Of a stretch of DNA of 64,000 nucleotides, positions 54,645 through 63,925 are shown piece by piece. The first letter of the stretch is position 1; every line of letters starts with the position of its first letter. The position numbers and the translations under genes are program-made. The DNA comes from Roseateles saccharophilus (GTDB lineage: Bacteria > Pseudomonadota > Gammaproteobacteria > Burkholderiales > Burkholderiaceae_C): positions 35,768 through 99,767 of the forward strand of contig NZ_SMBU01000017.1 of assembly GCF_004342485.1 (NCBI RefSeq), written 5' to 3'. The notes beneath the pieces were generated by a model. It was not told the origin of the DNA. It saw only the letters and a list, made by a program, of their open reading frames with translations, and ran no database searches.

Positions 54645-56657
54645 ATGAACTCGAACAACTTCCGCAACCTGCGCAACATCGGCGTCATCGCTCACGTCGA
54701 CGCCGGCAAGACCACCACCACCGAACGCATCCTGTTCTACACGGGCGAGAACCATCGCATCGGCGACGTCGACGACGGCAGCACGACGATGGACTTCGAC
54801 CCCCAGGAACGCCAGCGGGGCATCACCATCCACAGCGCGGCCACGACCGTGCACTGGCAGGGCACGCAGATCAACCTGATCGACACGCCCGGACACATCG
54901 ACTTCAACCTCGAGGTGCGCCGCTCGCTGCGCGTGCTCGACGGCGCCGTCGTCGTCTTCGACGGCGTGGCCGGCGTCGAACCCCAGACCGAGACCAACTG
55001 GCGCCTCGCGGACGAGTACCGCGTGCCGCGCCTGGCCTTCGTCAACAAGCTGGACCGCATCGGCTCGGACTTCGCCCGCGTCGTGTCGATGATGCAGGAA
55101 CGCCTGGCCGTGCGCGCGCTGCCGCTGCAGCTGCCCATCGGCGCGGAAGGCGACTTCCGCGGCGTGGTGGACCTGCTGACGCTGCAGGCCCTGGTCTGGG
55201 ACCGCGACGACGCGTCGGCGCCGCCGCGCATCGAGGCCGTCCCGCCCGAGCTGCTGGCTGCGGCCCAGGCCGCCCGGGCGCGCCTGGTCGAGGCCGCCGC
55301 CGAACAGGACGACGCGCTGCTGGACGCCTGGCTGCGCGGCGCCGAGCTGCCGCTGGACGGGCTGCGCGCGGCACTGCGCCGCGGCACCCTCGCGGGCGCC
55401 TTCGTGCCCGTGCTTGCCGGCTCGGCCTTCCGCAACCGCGGCGTCGAACCGCTGCTGGACGCCGTCGTCGCCTACCTGCCTGCACCCGGTGAAGCACCCG
55501 GCGCGCTGGACACGCACGGCCCGCTGTCCGCCCTCGCCTTCAAGCTGACCGCCGACGATCACGGCGCGATGGTCTTCGTGCGCGTCTACAGCGGCACGCT
55601 GAAGCGCGGCGACACGGTCTTCAACGCCAGCACCGGCAAGGCCGAGCGCGTTGCCCGCCTGTACGAAATCCATGCGGACCGCCGCGTCGAGCGCGACGAA
55701 CTCGTCGCGGGCGACATCGCCGGCGTCGTCGGCCTGAAGGACGTGCTGACCGGCCACACGCTGGCCTCCGCCAAGGACGCGCCCCTGCTGGAAAGCATCG
55801 TCGTGCCCGAGGCCGTCATCGACGTCGCCATCGAGCCCCGCAAGCAGCTCGATGCCGCGGCCCTCGCCAAGGGCCTCTCCGTGCTCGTGCGCGAGGACCC
55901 CAGCCTGCGCCTGCGCCAGGATGCCGACTCGGGCCAGACCCTGCTGTCCGGCATGGGCGAGCTGCAGCTCGAGGTGGCGGTCGAGAAGCTGCGCGCACGC
56001 TTCGGCATCGAGGTGCAGGTCGGCCGGCCCCAGGTCGCCTACCGCGAGACCATCGCGCAGGCGGCCGAGGTGCAGCACCTGCACCGCAAGCAGAGCGGCG
56101 GCCCCGGCCAGTTCGCCGAGCTGACGCTGCGCATCGCGCCGCTGCCGCGCGGCGAAGGCTTCCGCTTCGCGAACACCGTGGTGGGCGGCGCGATCCCGCG
56201 CGAGTTCATCCCGGCGGTCGAGGCCGGCATCCGCCGCACCGCGCTGGCCGGCCCCTTCGCCGGACATCCGCTGGTGGACTTCGAGGCGGTGCTCGTCGAC
56301 GGCAGCCACCACGTGCGCGACTCGTCGGCGCTGGCCTTCGAGCTGGCGGCGGCGGCGGCGCTGCGCGAGGCTGTTCTGAAGGCGGCGCCCGTGGTGCTGG
56401 AGCCGCTGATGGCCGTCGAGGTCATCACGCCGGCGGACTACCTGGGCGACGTCATCGGCGACCTGCTGCGCCGGCGCGGCCATGTGCAGGGCCAGGACGC
56501 GCGCGGCAACGCGGTCGTCGTGACGGCCCATGTGCCGCTGGCGCAGATGTTCGGCTACATCGGCCAGCTGCGCGCGCTCAGCTCGGGCCGCGCGCAGTTC
56601 ACGATGCAGCTGCACCACTACGCCGAGGTGCCGGCGCGCGCTGCGCTGGCGGCGTGA
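54645..56657 (+). CDS. fusA2: Elongation factor G paralogue (EF-G2/FusA2-like)
   Basis: The 670-aa translational GTPase has G1 [13 protein letters not shown]2 RQRGITI, G3 DTPGHID and G4 NKLD, followed by EF-G domains II-V. It is slightly shorter than the housekeeping EF-G (about 700 aa), and its sequence is divergent ([16 protein letters not shown]). Such paralogues may act in stress or ribosome rescue or confer antibiotic protection. The ATG has an AGGA site upstream; a GTG at 54597 would add 16 residues. It stands alone behind a leader with a terminator. Confidence 0.92.
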   Translation: MNSNNFRNLRNIGVIAHVDAGKTTTTERILFYTGENHRIGDVDDGSTTMDFDPQERQRGITIHSAATTVHWQGTQINLIDTPGHIDFNLEVRRSLRVLDGAVVVFDGVAGVEPQTETNWRLADEYRVPRLAFVNKLDRIGSDFARVVSMMQERLAVRALPLQLPIGAEGDFRGVVDLLTLQALVWDRDDASAPPRIEAVPPELLAAAQAARARLVEAAAEQDDALLDAWLRGAELPLDGLRAALRRGTLAGAFVPVLAGSAFRNRGVEPLLDAVVAYLPAPGEAPGALDTHGPLSALAFKLTADDHGAMVFVRVYSGTLKRGDTVFNASTGKAERVARLYEIHADRRVERDELVAGDIAGVVGLKDVLTGHTLASAKDAPLLESIVVPEAVIDVAIEPRKQLDAAALAKGLSVLVREDPSLRLRQDADSGQTLLSGMGELQLEVAVEKLRARFGIEVQVGRPQVAYRETIAQAAEVQHLHRKQSGGPGQFAELTLRIAPLPRGEGFRFANTVVGGAIPREFIPAVEAGIRRTALAGPFAGHPLVDFEAVLVDGSHHVRDSSALAFELAAAAALREAVLKAAPVVLEPLMAVEVITPADYLGDVIGDLLRRRGHVQGQDARGNAVVVTAHVPLAQMFGYIGQLRALSSGRAQFTMQLHHYAEVPARAALAA

Positions 56658-56794
56658 GCCTGGAGCGGGAGGCGGGCCGACGGAGGTCTGCCTCCCGCCT
56701 GTTCGGGCGCTCGCCTGGCCGGTGGCGGGCGACGCTCCGCTTTGCCAGCGATTGGCGCCGTTGGACGCCAGCCGCCGGCGTCGGCGACCCCGCG

Positions 56795-57676
56795 TCAGGC
56801 CTCGCTGCTCGAAAACTCCAGGTCGCCAATCTTGAAGTCGCCCCCTCCGGCCTCGAGTCGGTATTTGGTGAGGTCCCTGACGAGCGTCATCAACTGCTCG
56901 TCCTCCACCCCCGCCTTGGGCGCAGCGACGACGACGTCCTTGCCGAGGGCCGCTTTCAGCTCCCACTTGGCGACCTTCACGAGAGATTCGTTTGGCTTGA
57001 TCCTCTCGTCGTCAGCGATGCTGCACGCCATCAGGAACACGTGGAAGCTGTCCGTGTCCGGGCTCACCTCCGCGTAGGGTTCCAGGCTCTGAAAGCATGC
57101 GCCCCAGTCCGCGCGGTTTCCTGGTGCGATCTCCCGCACGCGCGGCGCCTTGCCGCCGCCTCCCGGCTCCAGCCCCAGGAGCTTGCGCCCTTCCAGAACC
57201 TTGGAGTCGTCTCGATCGCTCATGTCGAAGCAGCCGATCCGGCCCAAGCCGACATTCATCGAGTTCGTGCCGCCATGGCCGTACACAACCAGCGTGTCGA
57301 TGGTCGCATGGGTGTCGGCGCAGTGCTTGGCGATGTACTTGACCATCGAGTTGACCGAACTGCACATGAGCACCCTGGCAGTTGGGATGGCCTTCACCGC
57401 GACGATGATCTTTTGAACGATCTTGCGGTTGGCGTTCGCGTCTTGCAGCAGATCCTTGGAAAGTCCTTCCTGCGCCCAATCCTTGAACTTGTATTTGTTG
57501 AGTGCGTTGAACCGCCCTTTGTAGAAGTCATCCTTGTCGAGGCCCTGGCCTTTCCAAGGCGACTTGTCGGTCACCTCAGGGAAGGCCTTGAGCCGGGTGC
57601 CGTCGGCGTCCAGGACATCCCTTTGCTTGAAGCCCAGCACGCCGGCCCCGTTCTCGACTGCGACGAATGCAACCAT
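56795..57676 (-). CDS. Possible caspase-fold (CHAT/DUF4347-like) protein of unknown function
   Basis: The 293-aa protein matches no family I can name with confidence. A hydrophobic strand followed by His134 (DTLVVYGHGGTNSM), and a second strand followed by Cys218 (FHVFLMACSIADD), have the order and context of the His-Cys dyad in caspase-like domains. The sequence is visibly lower in GC at wobble positions than its neighbours, suggesting transfer. The ATG at 57676 fits the AGGAGG site better than 57679. There is no signal peptide. Confidence 0.6.
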   Translation of the reverse strand: MVAFVAVENGAGVLGFKQRDVLDADGTRLKAFPEVTDKSPWKGQGLDKDDFYKGRFNALNKYKFKDWAQEGLSKDLLQDANANRKIVQKIIVAVKAIPTARVLMCSSVNSMVKYIAKHCADTHATIDTLVVYGHGGTNSMNVGLGRIGCFDMSDRDDSKVLEGRKLLGLEPGGGGKAPRVREIAPGNRADWGACFQSLEPYAEVSPDTDSFHVFLMACSIADDERIKPNESLVKVAKWELKAALGKDVVVAAPKAGVEDEQLMTLVRDLTKYRLEAGGGDFKIGDLEFSSSEA

Positions 57677-58194
57677 CATGGCCTCCTCGTTTGCGACGGC
57701 AGTGACGCTATCAGCAGAGGGGCCGGCGCGGTGCGATCAAGGGGCCATTTGTCGCTGGCAAGCCCTAGGTTGAGGTCATCCCTAACCTGGTATCTGGATG
57801 TCGACAATACCCGCACGGCAACTCTGGCGCATGGCTGCTCGCGCGGCGCCCAATACGCAGCGGGCCCGCCCCCTTTTCCTCGACACGTCGCACGGAGGTC
57901 AACGAGTTCGTCGTCGATGAGTCCACGGGGCGCAGCGGCAGCCCCCGCCCTCGCGGCCTTCAATTCCTGCCGCCTCCCGACAGCCCGGAGCAAGCCTCCA
58001 GCAAGCTTGGACTCCCCCGCGAGTCGGGTGGTGGACGCTGCTCGTGGACCCCGGCGGCGCATACTGGCCCGCGGGTGCCGCGTCGATGCGCTGCCCGCTT
58101 TTCGCGGATGGGTGCCAGGGCATGGGAGGCGTTGACGCCTGACGCAAGCCCCTCCGATCTGCGATCTCCGATCAAACTGCTCTCGGAGGCAGAC
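57677..58194. other. 518-base divergent intergenic region with no recognised gene
   Basis: This separates the caspase-like gene from the secreted repeat protein gene. No ORF with family resemblance, T-run terminator or strong palindrome was recognised. Near its end is the short near-repeat GATCTGCGATCTCCGATC. A GGAGG site for the downstream ATG lies at 58185. It may carry two divergent promoters. Confidence 0.5.
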
Positions 58195-60843
58195 ATGGGT
58201 GGGATGCGACTTGCTCGCGGCGTGTTCGCCGCGCTGGGCCTGGTGATGTTCGGCGCGCTCGCGGCGCCACCCGACGGCCAGCAGGCGCCCAACCCGAACT
58301 TCGTCGCCAACCCCCATCCCTTCGGCCTGGCAGGCAAGCCCCATGTACTGCCGATGCGGGCACCCGGGTATTTCGCGGCGCCGCGCTCCGCCCCTGCCGG
58401 CGCCCACCTCACCTACTACGGCGGGCGCGTCGTCTCCAATATGCAGGTGGTCCAGGTGCTGTGGGGCACGGGCTCCTATCTGGCCCAGGTGCAGAACACC
58501 ACCACCCCGAGCATGGCCAGCTTCTACCAGCAAGCGCTGAACAGCACCTATGTCGACTGGCTGTCGGAGTACAACACCAGCGGGCTCGCGGCGCCCACCT
58601 CGAACCAGGTCATCGGCCGCGGCTCCTTCCTGGGCCAGTACATCATCACGCCCTCCGTCACCAGCGCCACGGTCGACGACACGCAGATCCAGGCGGAGTT
58701 GAGCAGCCAGATCGCCGCCGGCCATCTGCCGGCACCGACCACGGACGCCGCCGGCAACGCCAACACCTATTACGCGGTCTACTTCCCGGCCGGCAAGACC
58801 ATCACCCAAGGCGGCAGCAGCTCATGCGTCTCGGGTGGCTTCTGTGCCTACCACGGCACCGTGGCGTCCGCGACCGCGGAACTGCTGTACGGCGTGCATC
58901 CGGACATGCAGCCGGGCTCCGGCTGCTCGACGGGCTGCGGCTCCGCTTTGACGACCTTCGCCAACCAGACCTCGGTCGCCTCCCACGAAATGGTCGAGAC
59001 CATCACCGACGCCGAGGTGGGGCTGGCAACCGTGGTCGGCCTGCCGCTGGCCTGGTACGACACGACCAACGGCGAGATCGGCGACATCTGCAATGCCCAG
59101 CAGGGCAGCTTCCTGGGCAATGACGGCTTCACCTACACGGTGCAGCTGGAGTTCTCCAACCTGCAGAACAACTGCGTCGTCTCGTCCACCACCGCGACCG
59201 ACTTCAGCATCTCGGCCAGCCCGGCCTCGGTGAGCATCGTGGCCGGCGGCTCGACCACCAGCACGATCTCGACCAAGGTGACTGCCGGCACGGCCGGCAC
59301 CGTCAACCTGACCGTCTCCGGCGCCCCGGCGGGCGTGACTGCAAGCTTGAGCCCGACGTCGGTCGGCGCCGGCAACAGCGCGATCCTGACACTGAGCTCC
59401 ACCGCAGCAGCCGCGGCGGGCACCTATTCCATCGTCGTCAATGGCATCGAGGGCTCGGCCAGCCACTCGACGACCGTCTCGCTGACCATCACCGGCGCGT
59501 CGCAGGACTTCAGCCTGTCGGCCAGCCCTGCCTCGGCCTCCGTGGCCTCGGGCGGATCGACCAGCAGCACCATCTCGACGGCAGTGACCACGGGCAGCGC
59601 CGGCACGGTGGCCCTGGGCGTGTCCGGCGTGCCCAGCGGTGCGACGGCCTCGCTGAGCCCGACCTCGGTCACGGCCGGCGGCAGCTCGACGCTGAGCGTC
59701 AACACAGGCACAGCCGCGGCGGGCAGCTACACGCTGACGGTGACCGGCGTGGAAGGCAGCAAGACCCATTCGACCTCCTTCGCGCTGACGATCACCAGCC
59801 TGCCCGACTTCAGCATCGCCGCCAGCCCGGCCTCGGCAACCGTGGCGGCGGGCGGCTCGGCCAGCAGCAGCATCTCCACGGCGGTGACCGCGGGCAGTGC
59901 CGCCACGGTGTCGCTGTCCGTCTCCGGCCTGCCCGGCGGCGCCACGGCCGGGCTGAGCCCCCCCTCGGTCACGGCCGGCGGCAGCTCGACGCTGACCGTC
60001 AATGCGGGAACCGCCGCGCCGGGCAGCTACACGCTGACGGTGACGGGCGTGGAAGGCACCAAGACCCATTCGACCGCCTTCGTACTGACCATCGCCAGCC
60101 CGCCGGACTTCAGCATTGCCGCCAGTCCGTCGTCCCTGGCCCTGGCGGCGGGCGGATCGGGCAGCAGCACGATCTCGACCGCCGTCACCGCGGGCAGCGC
60201 CGCGACCGTGGCGCTGGCGATCTCGGGCCTGCCCAGCGGCGCCACCGGCTCGCTCAGCCCCGCGTCGGTGACGGCGGGGAGCAGTTCGACGCTGACCGTG
60301 AACGCCGGCACTGCCGCGCCGGGCAGCTACACCGTCAGCGTGACGGGCACCGAAGGTGCCGCAAGCCATTCGACCAGCGTGACCGTGACCATCGGCGGCA
60401 TCGTCAACGGCGGCTTCGAGACCGGAACCCTGTCCGGCTGGACGCCATCTGGCGCGGCCAACACGGTCGTCAGCGCCGGCTGCAACACCGGCAGCTACTG
60501 CGCCCAGATCGGTGCCACCACGCCCAGCAACGGCAATAGTTCGCTGGCCCAGACCTTCGTTGTGCCCAGCGGCAAGACCTCGCTCAGCCTCTTCTACAAG
60601 GTGAGCTGCCCGGCGGTGGCCAGCAGGTACGACGGCGTGACCATCACGCTGGCCGACCTCACGCGCGGCAGGACCTCCACCCTGCTCTCACGCACCTGCA
60701 CCAACACCGGCGCCTTCGCCGCGGTGACGGGGCGGGTCACGGCGGGGCACAACTACACGCTGACCGTCACGACGGTCGACAGCCACAAGGCCCAGCTGGA
60801 CCTGGTCTACACCCTGCTCGACGACGTCGCCCTGCTGCCATGA
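58195..60843 (+). CDS. Secreted multi-domain protein with metalloprotease-like domain and four Ig-like repeats
   Basis: The 882-aa exported protein has a signal peptide (ARGVFAALGLVMFGALAA). The N-terminal ~330 residues contain SHEMVETITDAEVG (H264, E265) and WYDTTNGEIGDICN, resembling secreted proteins with a HExxE-type zinc-metalloprotease-like centre. Four ~100-residue Ig-like repeats follow, beginning DFSISAS (about 336), DFSLSAS (437), DFSIAAS (537) and DFSIAAS (638). The C-terminal ~150 residues (GGFETGTLSGW...) resemble a carbohydrate-binding-like beta-sandwich. A GGAGG site is 5 bases before the ATG. Confidence 0.82.
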   Translation: MGGMRLARGVFAALGLVMFGALAAPPDGQQAPNPNFVANPHPFGLAGKPHVLPMRAPGYFAAPRSAPAGAHLTYYGGRVVSNMQVVQVLWGTGSYLAQVQNTTTPSMASFYQQALNSTYVDWLSEYNTSGLAAPTSNQVIGRGSFLGQYIITPSVTSATVDDTQIQAELSSQIAAGHLPAPTTDAAGNANTYYAVYFPAGKTITQGGSSSCVSGGFCAYHGTVASATAELLYGVHPDMQPGSGCSTGCGSALTTFANQTSVASHEMVETITDAEVGLATVVGLPLAWYDTTNGEIGDICNAQQGSFLGNDGFTYTVQLEFSNLQNNCVVSSTTATDFSISASPASVSIVAGGSTTSTISTKVTAGTAGTVNLTVSGAPAGVTASLSPTSVGAGNSAILTLSSTAAAAAGTYSIVVNGIEGSASHSTTVSLTITGASQDFSLSASPASASVASGGSTSSTISTAVTTGSAGTVALGVSGVPSGATASLSPTSVTAGGSSTLSVNTGTAAAGSYTLTVTGVEGSKTHSTSFALTITSLPDFSIAASPASATVAAGGSASSSISTAVTAGSAATVSLSVSGLPGGATAGLSPPSVTAGGSSTLTVNAGTAAPGSYTLTVTGVEGTKTHSTAFVLTIASPPDFSIAASPSSLALAAGGSGSSTISTAVTAGSAATVALAISGLPSGATGSLSPASVTAGSSSTLTVNAGTAAPGSYTVSVTGTEGAASHSTSVTVTIGGIVNGGFETGTLSGWTPSGAANTVVSAGCNTGSYCAQIGATTPSNGNSSLAQTFVVPSGKTSLSLFYKVSCPAVASRYDGVTITLADLTRGRTSTLLSRTCTNTGAFAAVTGRVTAGHNYTLTVTTVDSHKAQLDLVYTLLDDVALLP
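59201..60399 (+). repeat. Four tandem ~300-bp coding repeats
   Basis: Units begin at about 59201, 59504, 59804 and 60107. They encode the Ig-like domains of the secreted protein. Units 2, 3 and 4 share long near-identical runs, for example GGCAGCTACACGCTGACGGT in units 2 and 3. This suggests recent duplication or gene conversion. Confidence 0.85.
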
Positions 60844-61202
60844 AACCGCTGGCCGCCGTACTGCTGGCTGCCGCCCTCGCGCTCGCCGCGGGCGGCGCAG
60901 CGGCCCAGCCCAGCTGCGGCGACCTCGTAGCGGCCTACGAGGCGGAACTCGCACTATCCCAGCGCTGCGAGGTCGGGGCACCCGACGCCTGCGGCGCGAC
61001 GCGCCCCCGGACACCGCAGGACGCCTGCCGCTGCCAGGTCGCCGTGAACCCGGCCCGCACGGCGGAACTGGACCGGCTGCTGGCGCAGTTCGACACGCAG
61101 GCCTGCCCGCGCAAGCCGCTCGTCTGCAATCGCGCCTGCACGAAGCCGGCGAGAGCCTGCGCGGCCGCCCCGGGGGCTGCGCCCAGCTGCGCGGGGCGCT
61201 GA
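60840..61202 (+). CDS. Small Cys-rich secreted protein
   Basis: The 120-aa protein has a signal peptide (AAVLLAAALALAAGGAAA) and about nine Cys in the mature part (SCGDL, QRCEV, DACGA, DACRCQ, ACPRK, VCNRACTK, RACAA, SCAG), which suggests a disulfide-rich domain. No family was recognised. The start overlaps the stop of the repeat protein (ATGA), so the two are translationally coupled and may function together. Confidence 0.75.
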   Translation: MKPLAAVLLAAALALAAGGAAAQPSCGDLVAAYEAELALSQRCEVGAPDACGATRPRTPQDACRCQVAVNPARTAELDRLLAQFDTQACPRKPLVCNRACTKPARACAAAPGAAPSCAGR

Positions 61203-61218
61203 GGCGCAGGTCCGGTTT

Positions 61219-63759
61219 TCAGGGCCCGACGGGCACGAAGGCGAGCAGCGGGTCGTCGGTGAGGGCCACGACGACGAGGCCGTCCGCCGTGAATGCGGTC
61301 TGCCCGCCTTTCAGGCCCTGGCCGCTGAACTTGTAGCCGCGCAGGAAGGCGCCGTTGGCCGCGTGCAGCCAGAAGTCGTAGGTCCCGTTAGAACTTTGCG
61401 CGCCACACAGCACGCGGCCGTCGATCGCGACCGCCACGTTGTTCGGGTAGGCACTGCCTCCCGGCAGGTCGCCGATGTAGCTGCCGGTCGCCCCGTCGTT
61501 CACACCGCAGAAGTAGCCGTTCTGTGTGCCGCCGCCGTTGGCCGAGTAGACGCGGCTGCCGTCGGGGCTGATCGTCATGTACGAAGTGCCGCCGCGGTAG
61601 CTGTAGCTGACATAAGCGCCGGTCTTCTTCAGGAGCACGCCGCCCGACATCTGCGAGTAATCCATGGTGGTGATCGGGTTCCAGCCGTAGACGCGGCTGC
61701 CATCGATCGTGGCCACCTGCGCGCCGGCAACACCGGAGTTGCCGAGGCTTTGCGCCTGGCGGTAGGCCGTGCCATCGCTGAGCAGCACGAAGTCCTCCCC
61801 GTTTGCGCGCACGGGCACCAGGGCCGTGCCCTGGTCCACCGCGTTGTCGAGCTTCCAGAGCGTGCCGGCGGTCCCCGCGTCCAGATCGATCACCGCCATC
61901 TGCTTGTTGGCCCTGTCCAGCGCGTACAGCTTGCTGCCGTCGTGGGAGAGACCCATGGCGCCCAGCGAGGCGGCCACGTTGTTGAAACTGCCAATCTTCT
62001 GCGCGGTATAGGCGTTGTAGACGTCGATGGTCGAGCCGCCGCTGTGCGCGTATGCATAGGGTCGCATGCGGTCGGCAATGATCCAGGTGTAGCCCTGCGC
62101 GACCTTGGCGATGCTGGTCAGGCCACTGGCACTCTTCCAGATCGCGACGCGGATGCGGGCCGGGGTAATCTGGCTGCCGGTGCCGGGGCTCACCGTCACC
62201 GTGGCGTAGCTGACGGTCTCGGCAGGCAGGGAAGCCGGATTCGCGCTCAGGGTGAGGGTGCTGGTGCCGCCGGTCGTGCCGCTGCCGGTAACGGCCAGCC
62301 ACGAGGCGTCGGAAGCGGCCGTCCAGTCAACGGCGCCGCCGTAGTTGTCGGCAATCGTCAGCGTGCGCGAAAGCACGCTGCCCGTCGGTGAACTTGCGAA
62401 GCCGACGCTCCACATCGAGGCCAGCAGCTTGCGCTGATCGGCGTTCAGATTGACGGTGATCGGCAGAGTCGTCGTGTCGCCGTTGATCTTGGCCGTCACG
62501 TTCACGACGGCCGAATACGAGCCGGCCGAGACGGCACCAACCAGCGGCTTCACCGTGACCGGCGTGCCCGCCTGCGACACGGTGCCGCTCATCGTCGTGC
62601 TCGACAGCCAGCTTGGCAGACCCGTGAGCGTGTAGGGCCAGCCGTTGCTACCGGTATTGAGGCTGACGTTGAGCGATTGCGCCGTCGTCAGGTCGCGTCC
62701 GTAGGTACCGCCCAGCGTCACCGAATTGGCCGGCGCCGACAGCGTGGGCGCCGTCAGTGTGAGCTTGGATGTGACCGTCTTGTTGGCGAGGCCGGTGGCG
62801 GTGAGGGTCACGTCGGCGCTGTAGCTGCCGCTGGCCAGGCTGCCCACGCTCGGATTGGGCTGCAGCGTGACCGAAGCCGGGGTCGTGCCACTGAGCACGG
62901 ACATCGACATCCAGGGCGCGGAGACCGAGCCTTGCCAGGCCATGGGCACGCCGTTGTCGATGGCGAAGGCCAGCGTCTGCGCGGGGATAGGCGCCCCGTT
63001 CACGGCCGCGAAACTGGGCACGCCCGAGCTGATCAGGAAGCCGGGCGCCAACACGGTAAGCGAGAACGGCACGGTGGCCTTCTGGCCATCGCTGGAGGTC
63101 ACCAGGACGTTGCCGGCGTAGCTGCCCAGCGCCAGGGCCTGCGTGGCGTAGCTCACGGTGAGCGAGTTGCCGGTGCCGCTCGTCGCGGACAGCTGCAGCC
63201 AGGCGGCATCGGCCGCGGCGGTCCAGCTCGAGCCGCCGCCGCTGACGCCGATGCTGACCGAGCCCGCCAGGTTGCCGCCCTGGTGCGAGGTCAGCGTGGT
63301 GGTGGTGGCCGCCGTGGCCTGCAGCGGCGCGTTGGCCACGGTGATGTCGTAGGGCAGCGCGACGGGCGAACCCGGGATCTGCGTGGCGCAGCCGGAGTCC
63401 TTACACAGCTGCACCTGCCAACTGCCCTGGTAGTGGCCGGCGGCCAGGTTCGGCGAGGTGTAGACGGTGGCAGACATGGTCGTGCTGTCCACCGCGGCGA
63501 GTGACACGGTCGAGGTGATGACGTGGTTGGGGTCGACGATGAAGACGTAGAGCTGACCACTGAACTGCGAGGGGTCCCTCGCCGTGGCGCGTACCGTGAG
63601 GCTGGTGGAATGGCCCACCTGTACGTTGCCGGTCAAGATCGAGGGGTTGAAGCTCACGGCGCTGGTGTTCCCGCCTCCGCCACCTCCTCCGCCACCGCCG
63701 CCGCATGCAACCAACCCCAGGGCCAGCATCAGGCCCCAGATCGCATTCATCACCCGCAT
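61219..63759 (-). CDS. BACON-type repeat lipoprotein
   Basis: The 846-aa protein has a lipobox (LGLVACGG) followed by a long Gly tract. BACON-like beta-sandwich repeats are visible in the first ~550 residues (SSWTAAADAAWLQLSATSG, LPSWLSSTTMSG, VDWTAASDASWLAVTGSG), and the remainder resembles a beta-propeller-like domain (YAHSGGSTIDVYNAYTAQK, LSHDGSKLYALDRANKQM, ISPDGSRVYSANGG). Such proteins bind polysaccharide or glycoprotein surfaces. It converges on the Cys-rich gene. ATG at 63759 is used; 63750 is possible. Confidence 0.82.
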   Translation of the reverse strand: MRVMNAIWGLMLALGLVACGGGGGGGGGGGNTSAVSFNPSILTGNVQVGHSTSLTVRATARDPSQFSGQLYVFIVDPNHVITSTVSLAAVDSTTMSATVYTSPNLAAGHYQGSWQVQLCKDSGCATQIPGSPVALPYDITVANAPLQATAATTTTLTSHQGGNLAGSVSIGVSGGGSSWTAAADAAWLQLSATSGTGNSLTVSYATQALALGSYAGNVLVTSSDGQKATVPFSLTVLAPGFLISSGVPSFAAVNGAPIPAQTLAFAIDNGVPMAWQGSVSAPWMSMSVLSGTTPASVTLQPNPSVGSLASGSYSADVTLTATGLANKTVTSKLTLTAPTLSAPANSVTLGGTYGRDLTTAQSLNVSLNTGSNGWPYTLTGLPSWLSSTTMSGTVSQAGTPVTVKPLVGAVSAGSYSAVVNVTAKINGDTTTLPITVNLNADQRKLLASMWSVGFASSPTGSVLSRTLTIADNYGGAVDWTAASDASWLAVTGSGTTGGTSTLTLSANPASLPAETVSYATVTVSPGTGSQITPARIRVAIWKSASGLTSIAKVAQGYTWIIADRMRPYAYAHSGGSTIDVYNAYTAQKIGSFNNVAASLGAMGLSHDGSKLYALDRANKQMAVIDLDAGTAGTLWKLDNAVDQGTALVPVRANGEDFVLLSDGTAYRQAQSLGNSGVAGAQVATIDGSRVYGWNPITTMDYSQMSGGVLLKKTGAYVSYSYRGGTSYMTISPDGSRVYSANGGGTQNGYFCGVNDGATGSYIGDLPGGSAYPNNVAVAIDGRVLCGAQSSNGTYDFWLHAANGAFLRGYKFSGQGLKGGQTAFTADGLVVVALTDDPLLAFVPVGP

Positions 63760-63888
63760 TGTTCGTTCCGTCCCTGTTTGTTTCTGCTTCTTTGAAGCGG
63801 GCGGATGTTAGCCAGGCGACGCACCTCCCACGGGCAGGCGGGGTGTGCGATATCACCGATTTTCCTACCCTGTTATTTCAGCGGCACG

Positions 63889-63909
63889 CAAGGTCCGTCT
63901 CAGACCTTG
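63889..63909. promoter_or_regulatory. Inverted repeat upstream of the last gene
   Basis: Perfect 7-base arms CAAGGTC/GACCTTG with a 7-base spacer lie 16 bases before the ATG at 63926. It could be an operator or a leader hairpin. The role is unknown. Confidence 0.4.
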
Positions 63910-63925
63910 AGAGCATCCCAGGCCC

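Noticed and set aside
54624..56966. 780-codon antisense frame over the EF-G paralogue
   Set aside because: It covers a clear GTPase with all G motifs; the antisense product has no recognisable features.
59201..60399. Tandem repeats considered as a CRISPR-like or satellite array
   Set aside because: The period is about 300 bases, the units are all in frame, and they encode Ig-like domains.
58195..60843. HExxE motif taken as a thermolysin-type HExxH site
   Set aside because: The fifth residue is Glu, not His, so a classical zincin cannot be claimed; only a metalloprotease-like call is made.
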